Part shown: one piece after another, positions 58,313 to 64,000 of the stretch
Layout: each line of letters begins with the position of its first letter
Numbering within the stretch: the stretch's first letter is position 1
Assembly: GCF_017115045.1 (NCBI RefSeq)
Contig: NZ_JABXKK010000046.1
Span: forward strand, 1 to 64,000
DNA: 64,000 nt
Reading direction: 5' to 3'
Source of the DNA: Nostoc sp. NMS8
GTDB taxonomy: Bacteria; Cyanobacteriota; Cyanobacteriia; Cyanobacteriales; Nostocaceae
Translations under genes and position numbers: made by a program
The notes under the pieces: model-generated
Seen by the model: the letters and a program-made list of their open reading frames with translations, nothing else
What the model was told of the DNA's origin: nothing
The model's database searches: none

Positions 58313-59671
58313 CTAAATCAAGCTAGCATATTCTGATAACTGCTCTTGAGTTTCTATCAAAGGCAACAATTTTAATGCCTCTGCCCGACGAATTCTCATT
58401 TCTTCATCTGCTGGAGGTTTCAAAATAGACTTCCTGGCTAATGACTTTTGGAATTTATACCAAGCTTTTACACTCGCCGCTTCCGAATTAATCTCATGTT
58501 GAGGAATATGAATATTTTGCAAAATTGGTATACTTATCTGTCCGCGAGAACGAAACCCTGGACTAATAATTACAGCTTTCCCTTCTGGTAATGTATTAAA
58601 TTGGTTGATATCAAATAACTTGCGAGTACTGTTTTGGTCAGAATTAGAAATACTTGCACCACCCTTGCCTCCTGATGAACGAGAACGTTGCTTGTATTTA
58701 ATCTCTTCATCACCTAAGAACTTACTAAAACGTTCTGCCGCCACATCGTCTTGAGGATTAAAGAATGCTTTGGTAGCACAACCACCAAAGATGGCATTAG
58801 TTGTGTTTTCACCATAGGATTCAATCAGCATTGAGAGATTTTGTAAACCTAAGATAGAAATTAGTCCATCCTCGCGGTTTTGGTTCAACCAATCTACTAG
58901 GGCTGGTAAATATAATGTTGGTAATTCATCAATCCCAAGCACCAAAGGACAAGTGCGTTTATAGGCGACATTTCTACTTATTATTAAATGCAGAATGGAG
59001 ACAAGCAACGGTGCAATTACATCACGCTTTTCTTTGTTCATTCCAAATATCACCATCTGCCGTCCTTTCAAGTCCAGTGGAATATTGGTTTTTCCGCAGA
59101 AAGCTGCCAATGCTGCCGGAACCATAAATCGGCTGAACAATCCGCTAGCTGTTCCCACTATGCTAGCTGCTGTTTCTGGGCTACCAGCTACAGATACAAA
59201 CTGTGCGAAAGCCTCTCTAACCATGAAATTCAGATTTTCTGCTTGCTCTATGCGCTTAACTAACTTTGGCAACCCTAGTATCGCTTGGCACATCATGATA
59301 TCTGGATACTCTGTGCCCTTTGCCAGCATAAAGACGGCTTGGACTAACTGATCGCCAGCGTTGGTAAAGAAGCCATTTCCAGAATCTTTATCACCGAGTT
59401 GGAAATTGCGGTTAAGTGTGATTGCCAACTGCCGCGCCATTTCCGAATCTTCATTACTACGAAGAAAGTCTATTGGGTTAGCAACTGCCGACTCTGCAAA
59501 ACCTGGAGCTAAAATGGTGACTTGATAACCACGTTTTAGGGCGTATCCTGCTAGTATTGGTGCTTGTCCTTTAGGTGCATCTGTGACTGATTCTTGCTGT
59601 GCATACTTAAAATCATAAAGTGCTAAAGGGAACCCCTGATCTATTGCTGAACGAATCAACGGATTGGTTGA
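58313..59671 (-). CDS. VirD4/TraD-type coupling protein, second exon
   Basis: This is the 3' exon of a coupling protein split by a group II intron; joined with 61889-62299 it gives 589 residues. After splicing the sequence resumes STNPLIRSAIDQGFPLALYD. Later features are typical of conjugative coupling ATPases: the all-alpha region (ASIVGTASGLFSRFMVPAAL), Walker B CPLVLGIDELPTLYLPALVD and GLQNLSMLIESYG. Coupling proteins are membrane-linked hexameric ATPases that bring the relaxosome to the type IV secretion channel, consistent with the MobF relaxase at 48950. The intron junction is inferred from the 5' GTGCG, the 3' AC and the preserved frame. Confidence 0.85.
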   Translation of the reverse strand, partial: STNPLIRSAIDQGFPLALYDFKYAQQESVTDAPKGQAPILAGYALKRGYQVTILAPGFAESAVANPIDFLRSNEDSEMARQLAITLNRNFQLGDKDSGNGFFTNAGDQLVQAVFMLAKGTEYPDIMMCQAILGLPKLVKRIEQAENLNFMVREAFAQFVSVAGSPETAASIVGTASGLFSRFMVPAALAAFCGKTNIPLDLKGRQMVIFGMNKEKRDVIAPLLVSILHLIISRNVAYKRTCPLVLGIDELPTLYLPALVDWLNQNREDGLISILGLQNLSMLIESYGENTTNAIFGGCATKAFFNPQDDVAAERFSKFLGDEEIKYKQRSRSSGGKGGASISNSDQNSTRKLFDINQFNTLPEGKAVIISPGFRSRGQISIPILQNIHIPQHEINSEAASVKAWYKFQKSLARKSILKPPADEEMRIRRAEALKLLPLIETQEQLSEYASLI

Positions 59672-59708
59672 GTCGATGGGGGATATTATTCCCCGCACCT
59701 CTCAGTTA

Positions 59709-59742
59709 GATCCGTGCGTACCCATTTCTGTGTACACGGCTC
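59709..59742 (-). ncRNA. Group II intron domain V
   Basis: The 34-nt hairpin starts GAGCCGTGTACAC, has a GAAA-type loop (AGAAAT) and closes with GGGTACGCACGGATC. The AGC triad at the base and the 34-nt length are the catalytic-core hallmarks of domain V. It lies between the reverse transcriptase stop and domain VI, as expected. Confidence 0.82.
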
Positions 59743-59751
59743 CCGATGTTC

Positions 59752-61332
59752 TCAGCTTGCGCTTTTGCTCATGTGCTTATAATCGTGACAACTTTCGTGG
59801 ATTGCCTCTAGATTGTTCTTTTTCCAGTTGGCGTGATTTCCGTCGATGTGGTGCAAGTTAATGCGCTCATCATCAATGAATTTTAAGCCGCAGGAAGCAC
59901 ATCTATGGTTTTGCTTTTTAAGAGCAATAGAAGTTTCGCCGTCGTAGAGTTTACTGTTACGTTTACTCCAATAGGCTGTATCTCCGTCATAGGGGGATTT
60001 TGTACCCTGAACCATGACGTGTTTATTTTCGGAGTAAGGAATCGTTGGAAATGCTTTCTTTATGAGCTTTTCGCTCGAATAGCGGTTTTGCTTTGTTTCC
60101 TTGTTAAATACCGTGTATGCTCTGCTGGACAAGAACCAAAGCGAATGCTTTGAACCATCCATCTTACAGAACTTGTGGTAGTTTCTCCAACCTCTAACTA
60201 TCGGTGCTAATTTCTCAGCCTTGACGATAGAACCATAATTCGAGTTGTTGACAACGTGTTTTACTTTCTTACGGAATGCTTTAAAGTTATCCACTGAGGG
60301 AGTACTTCTGAACTTTCCGTTTTTCTGGACTTTAAAGTTCCAGCCGAGGAAATCAAACCCGTCTGTCGCGGCGGTGACTTTGGTTTTCTTTTGGCTTACA
60401 TTCATTCCGCGAATGCGGAGGAATTCGGCGATTCTTTCAAGTATCTCTTCTGCATCATCTTCGGGGCGGAGTATAATAACCATGTCATCCGCATAGCGGA
60501 TTGATGGCTCACTAATCGATTTTCCCGGTGTTTTTTCCGTTATTATCTTTCCTTCTTTGTATCCATAGTGGTATCTGTGGATATTTTCAATCCCGTTGAG
60601 AGCAATATTAGCTAGTAATGGGCTAACTACTCCCCCTTGAGGCGTACCCTGTTCGGGGAATTGTGGGTTAACTCCAGCCTTGAGGCATCGGTATATTCCG
60701 AGTTTTAAGCCTTTAGGGGCAATGAGTTCATCCATAATCGTTGAGTGATTAATCCTATCGAAGCATTTTTCGATATCGAGTTCTATTACTCGTTTTTCTA
60801 TTCCGTTGCTGCTTGAGTTTAGGTTATTAAAGATGCTCTGTTGTGCATCGTGGGCAGAGCGCCCAGGTCTAAACCCGTAACTCCTAGCGTGGAAAGTTGC
60901 TTCATGTGCGGCTTCCAGAGCGTATTTAGCTAGACATTGCCAAGCTCTATCCGCGATAGTTGGTATCTTAAGCATTCTGGTTGTCCCGTCCTTTTTGGGG
61001 ATGGGGATTTCCCGTAAGCCTTGATGCTTCCAATCTCCGCTATTAACTCTTAACCATTCTTCTAGATAGAAGCGTTCGCTAAAAGTTAGAGATTTTTTGC
61101 CATCAATACCCGCCGTCTTTTTACCAGCGTTTAACTGAGATACTTGTCTTATTGCAAGAAATCGAGCCGAGGTTGATTTTAGAATAAGCCTCTGGAGTGA
61201 TATAGCTTTCCGCTTGTCTCCAACTTGAACAGCTTTGTACACGCGCTTTTGAAGGCGGAAAAGGTTCCTACGGAATTTCTTCCACGGTAGAGCTTTCCAA
61301 GATTCACTAGTTTTGACACTGTGCCTAATCAT
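59752..61332 (-). CDS. ltrA: Group II intron reverse transcriptase/maturase with HNH endonuclease
   Basis: The protein has 526 residues. The N-terminal RT-0/1 region (SQLNAGKKTAGIDGKKSLTF) and core motifs (IELDIEKCFDRINH; GTPQGGVVSPLLANIALNGI; catalytic IRYADDMVIIL) are intact. The maturase X region (YGSIVKAEKLAPIVRGWRNY) follows. The C-terminal HNH domain has CASCGLKFIDDERINLHHID and a final HESCHDYKH. It splices and mobilises its host intron. GAGAAGAGAAA precedes the ATG. The length and domain order are complete, so it is probably active. Confidence 0.93.
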   Translation of the reverse strand: MIRHSVKTSESWKALPWKKFRRNLFRLQKRVYKAVQVGDKRKAISLQRLILKSTSARFLAIRQVSQLNAGKKTAGIDGKKSLTFSERFYLEEWLRVNSGDWKHQGLREIPIPKKDGTTRMLKIPTIADRAWQCLAKYALEAAHEATFHARSYGFRPGRSAHDAQQSIFNNLNSSSNGIEKRVIELDIEKCFDRINHSTIMDELIAPKGLKLGIYRCLKAGVNPQFPEQGTPQGGVVSPLLANIALNGIENIHRYHYGYKEGKIITEKTPGKSISEPSIRYADDMVIILRPEDDAEEILERIAEFLRIRGMNVSQKKTKVTAATDGFDFLGWNFKVQKNGKFRSTPSVDNFKAFRKKVKHVVNNSNYGSIVKAEKLAPIVRGWRNYHKFCKMDGSKHSLWFLSSRAYTVFNKETKQNRYSSEKLIKKAFPTIPYSENKHVMVQGTKSPYDGDTAYWSKRNSKLYDGETSIALKKQNHRCASCGLKFIDDERINLHHIDGNHANWKKNNLEAIHESCHDYKHMSKSAS

Positions 61333-61888
61333 TTTCTCTTCTCTAGTTAATGTATTCTGAACACCTCAGTCCAATTACGGACTGTCCTACCCGACTTGTG
61401 AGAGTTCGTCCGCTCGTCTGGCTTACCTGGGGTTCGACTTCCCCAAGACTCACAAATCGTTTTTATTCGTTCCCTCGGTATGATTGATAGTTCCTTTAGA
61501 TGTAGCCAATTCAACTACTAGAACCCCAGGACTCTTACCGTTGTTATGATCTTCCACGGCGGGGTTATCTCCAGTGAAGTCAAGGGTTTTATGTTGCGCC
61601 CTGCTTTTCTCTAAGTTGCTTTTATAGGCTCTGTTTCATCATGGGAACTCCCTATTAGCGCTAGTGTCAGCCCGCAACGGCTGTCTAATTACGCCCTGTT
61701 CCCAGCTTCACCCTGTAGAAACCGAGTCTACTCAGTGTGGGCAGGTAAGGAGTCAATTCTGAGTCTGAATGGTAGGACTTACACCTACATCCAACCGAGA
61801 GTTCAACCTTTAATGACAGTAATCTGCTGTCGGGTTGGATTAATTATGTACGGACTTACACCGTGATTCACTAATCAACGAATCGCAC

Positions 61889-62299
61889 AATCATTGAAAA
61901 TGACTTTCCACAACCTGGTCCACCACAAACGAAAATCCCCCTTTGCGCGTCTGGTAGGTAAAGTGTTGCTGGATCTTCGGGAATGCGCGTTTTTCTGACA
62001 CCATTGACAACAACGCTTGTTGTATTCTTGGGAGTACCGACGTACAACGACACACGATTATGTTTACGTTTATTTATTTGTTTACACGCTAGTTTACGGG
62101 CTGCTGTCTTCTCTGCTGCCCCGCCCCATCTTGCAGTCGCTAGCTTGGCAATACCTCCTTTAGCATCAATATATTTAGCCACCACAATTACTGCACCACA
62201 GGCTAGTAATCCAAGTCCAGCAGGTGAAATTAGTGCAGACTCAAGTCCTGGTGGAATGAATTGGTTAGCATTGACTTGCGTGTTGGTCGTTGTTGTCAT
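61889..62299 (-). CDS. VirD4/TraD-type coupling protein, first exon
   Basis: The exon encodes 137 residues: an N-terminal membrane segment (SPAGLGLLACGAVIVVAKYI), a basic region (AARKLACKQINKRKHNRVSL) and the beginning of the ATPase with Walker A GIFVCGGPGCGKSFSMI. The intron is inserted nine bases after the codons of the Walker A Lys-Ser. Unspliced message would end six codons into the intron, giving a useless fragment. The start overlaps the stop of the upstream gene by four bases (ATGA), so the two are coupled. Confidence 0.82.
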
Positions 62300-63486
62300 T
62301 GTCCGCTCCCCACAATAACCAAATCATTCTCGCTCACGGGCAACCAGGGCACGGGCCCAATGAAGTAAGGGGTGCAAGTTTTCTGCTGGAATGGCGGTCG
62401 CGCACAGATCCGAAAGAATAAGCCAAAGTCGGCAGTCCCCTTGGATTCATTAACTCCAGTTAGCGCCACCTTGAACCCACTACCATACACTAGCCGCCCC
62501 GTGGGTTCCTTGCCTCCATTAACGGCGGCAAGAATTCCATAACCGCCCTTAACTTGCTGAGATGAACCCGATGCCCAACGCTTACCATACAAGCCACCCT
62601 GACTGCCAGCAAAATCCCCCATTTCTAAGTATGAGCATTCAATGCTGGGAGGACAGGCTACCTCTTCAGTGCGATCACCTCTGACAACCCTGCCGGATAC
62701 AAAGTAATCATTCCCTGCCCAAGCGTTGCCCTTCTCTGCCGTGCCAAGTACAACGGATGCGATACCCACAACACCAACACCAGAATTAATTGGTTGAGGC
62801 ATCTTATCGAAGGGCACTTGATTTAAATTAGGAACTTGATTTACATAAGCTTGCTGCCATGATTTAAATTTCCCTAATTGAGCTTTGTCCAACCCAGGAA
62901 TTGAATCAAGAGAATACTTACTTAGATCAATCTTATCTAATGTCAAATCTGCGGCTTGAGGATTTGAGGCTATGGCTTGAGAAACAGTGCTGCTACCCAG
63001 TCCGCGATTCTTAGAGAATAGAGCGGCTAGTGGGGGAACCTTAGATAGGTTAACCCTGCCCAGTTCGGGCATCGCTTTAACTAATGTTTTTGGCGTTTGC
63101 CATTGCATTAACCCAAAGTCTTTGAGGGTGGGTTTGGTGGTTGTAACTGTAGTCGGCAAAGCCACCGTGCCAATGGACTTTAAGCTCAAGGCAGACATCT
63201 TAAAGGCATCATCCGCATCACCCAGCATCACAACAGAATCTACTTTTTGCCCTGCTGTCCACGAGCGCGAGGGGTCGTATCCAAAAACTGAAATCAGGTT
63301 TTTAGGGATTGTTAAAAATCCTGGCTGCTGAACGGGCGGCAAGGTTTCCCATGTGATTTTCGACCAGTCGGGGGCAGCCGTTTTGTACAAGCCTTGAGAA
63401 TACTCAATTGTCGGTGTCTGCGCGACTGAGGCGGAAAGGGGAAGCAGAGAAGCGAAAGCAGCCAGTAAAAAAGGCTTAGATTTCAT
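62296..63486 (-). CDS. Exported hypothetical protein of the transfer region (396 aa)
   Basis: A signal peptide (FLLAAFASLLPLSASVAQ) is followed by a domain rich in short Leu/Pro/Ser motifs that look like degenerate repeats (LTLDKIDLSKYSLDSIPGLD; FKSWQQAYVNQVPNLNQVPF) and a C-terminal Gly/Cys-rich domain (VACPPSIECSYLEMGDFAGS; FFRICARPPFQQKTCTPYF) with at least four Cys, probably disulphide-bonded. It is translationally coupled to the coupling-protein gene, so it is probably a periplasmic or surface component of the conjugation machinery. The family is not recognised. Confidence 0.7.
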   Translation of the reverse strand: MKSKPFLLAAFASLLPLSASVAQTPTIEYSQGLYKTAAPDWSKITWETLPPVQQPGFLTIPKNLISVFGYDPSRSWTAGQKVDSVVMLGDADDAFKMSALSLKSIGTVALPTTVTTTKPTLKDFGLMQWQTPKTLVKAMPELGRVNLSKVPPLAALFSKNRGLGSSTVSQAIASNPQAADLTLDKIDLSKYSLDSIPGLDKAQLGKFKSWQQAYVNQVPNLNQVPFDKMPQPINSGVGVVGIASVVLGTAEKGNAWAGNDYFVSGRVVRGDRTEEVACPPSIECSYLEMGDFAGSQGGLYGKRWASGSSQQVKGGYGILAAVNGGKEPTGRLVYGSGFKVALTGVNESKGTADFGLFFRICARPPFQQKTCTPYFIGPVPWLPVSENDLVIVGSGQ

Positions 63487-63556
63487 GATTTTTGTTAAAG
63501 TAATCGGGACATTGTTCTTGATTTACGCCGCGTAGATGAACATTTAGAAAAATGGT

Positions 63557-64000
63557 TCACAATCGTCCCCATTCAAGTAATTGATTAAAAGTGGGTTTAT
63601 CGACTTGAGAAAGCGAAATCGCCTCATCTCTAGTCTTGCCACGCCGTAACAATTTAATTGCATCTTGTACCTTGTTCCAGGTGGTAGATCCGGGTTTAAC
63701 TTGACCTTTCCGCCCAGCCTCTGCTAGCCCAAAAGCGAGGGCATTAGCATCGTTCCTTTGAATTGCGCCGTTTAGCGTAGTCCCAGGATTGGGGCGTAAA
63801 ACGGCAACAGGTTGAGGCGAGGGCTGCGAGAAGTCTGACGGCACTGATTGCGGTTTTTCAACTGTTAGGGGAAGTGGCGATAGTTCCGGGCTAATTGGCA
63901 ATGGGCGATCTGAGTCAGATTTAATCACCAAACTCGTGTAAGCTGGGTTGCCACTAGCGGGAACTATCTTGAATTGATATTGCTTTTCATTAGTAAGTAA
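63557..64000 (-). CDS. C-terminal part of a transfer-associated protein (partial)
   Basis: The frame is open to the window edge, so the gene starts outside. It begins LLTNEKQYQFKIVPASGNPA-YTSLVIKS, a beta-strand pattern like VirB9/TrbG- or TraK-type proteins, followed by a Pro/Ser linker (about 30 residues) and a helical C-terminal domain (GTTLNGAIQRNDANALAFGL; GKTRDEAISLSQVDKPTFNQ). The VirB9/TraK suggestion is tentative. An internal GTG could start a 124-residue form, but the upstream frame is convincing. It lies just upstream of the exported protein in the same orientation. Confidence 0.5.
   Translation of the reverse strand, partial: LLTNEKQYQFKIVPASGNPAYTSLVIKSDSDRPLPISPELSPLPLTVEKPQSVPSDFSQPSPQPVAVLRPNPGTTLNGAIQRNDANALAFGLAEAGRKGQVKPGSTTWNKVQDAIKLLRRGKTRDEAISLSQVDKPTFNQLLEWGRL

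Larger units (their letters stand above)
59672..61888 (-). mobile_element. Group II intron interrupting the coupling-protein gene
   Basis: The element is 2217 bp. On the minus strand it starts GTGCGATTCG (61888), matching the GUGYG consensus, carries a reverse transcriptase gene, a 34-nt domain V, then a domain VI-like stem with GGGGA and UCCCC arms around AAUAAUA, and ends GAC at 59672. Joining the flanks restores a continuous frame (GCGKSFSMI + STNPLIRSAI). The presence of intact ribozyme hallmarks and an intact protein suggests it still splices and moves. Confidence 0.85.

Overview
The window looks like DNA from a filamentous, heterocyst-forming type cyanobacterium (Nostocales: Nostoc, Calothrix, Fischerella or a relative). 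The basis is frequent GCGATCGC/CGATCGC (HIP1-like) octamers, many short palindromic repeats and MITE-like elements of the Nostoc kind, GEAR and KPAF short tandem repeats, and protein families largely confined to these organisms (DUF1822, DUF928-like, CHASE2-CHAT, DUF3365, DUF3854 relaxase). The presence of partition and conjugation genes suggests a large plasmid or a chromosomally integrated one. No tRNA or rRNA gene was seen.

Region 1 (0.6-31.9 kb, almost all on the minus strand) is a secretion and signalling locus. It holds a peptidase-containing ABC exporter, a TpsB outer-membrane transporter (3136-5322), two giant TpsA filamentous-haemagglutinin-like exoproteins in tandem (12734-17128 and 17167-22248), a NarL-type two-component pair with a small dead histidine-kinase fragment between its genes, a periplasmic TPR-CHAT protein, a membrane CHAT-CHASE2 protein, a DUF928-like protein, DUF1822 with a sigma-70-like factor, a MinD/ParA-like ATPase and a haem-binding DUF3365 sensor. 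CHAT domains are caspase-like proteases, so this reads as a surface-adhesin/secretion system with its own sensing and proteolysis.

Region 2 (32.4-37.6 kb, plus strand) is a double-glycine-leader peptide (bacteriocin-like) cluster. It has two identical tandem precursor genes with mirrored terminator hairpins, an EF-hand-like protein, a secreted protein, a third precursor, a duplicated cyclic-nucleotide-binding-fold protein and an HlyD-type adaptor. The matching peptidase-ABC exporter is probably the gene at 600-2819, about 30 kb away. An IS701-family transposase relic, itself interrupted by a 102-bp MITE at a TA site, lies at 38.3-39.1 kb.

Region 3 (39.5-64 kb) is plasmid backbone. It starts with a 1596-residue protein carrying a DYDGD motif and several further motifs like those of two-barrel RNA polymerases (the eukaryotic RdRp / phage YonO / RNAP beta' superfamily). 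This is the most exciting item in the window. Next comes a ParM-like actin, a probable ParR adaptor and a possible membrane partner made by -1 frameshifting at a GGGAAAG heptamer, with six 11-bp iterons upstream (a candidate centromere). A 2136-residue MobF relaxase/helicase/DUF3854 protein follows, with ten 61-residue C-terminal repeats and a nested overlapping ORF. The region ends with an Mrr-like membrane nuclease, a coiled-coil protein and a VirD4/TraD coupling protein split immediately after its Walker A motif by a 2.2-kb group II intron. The window ends inside another transfer-associated gene.
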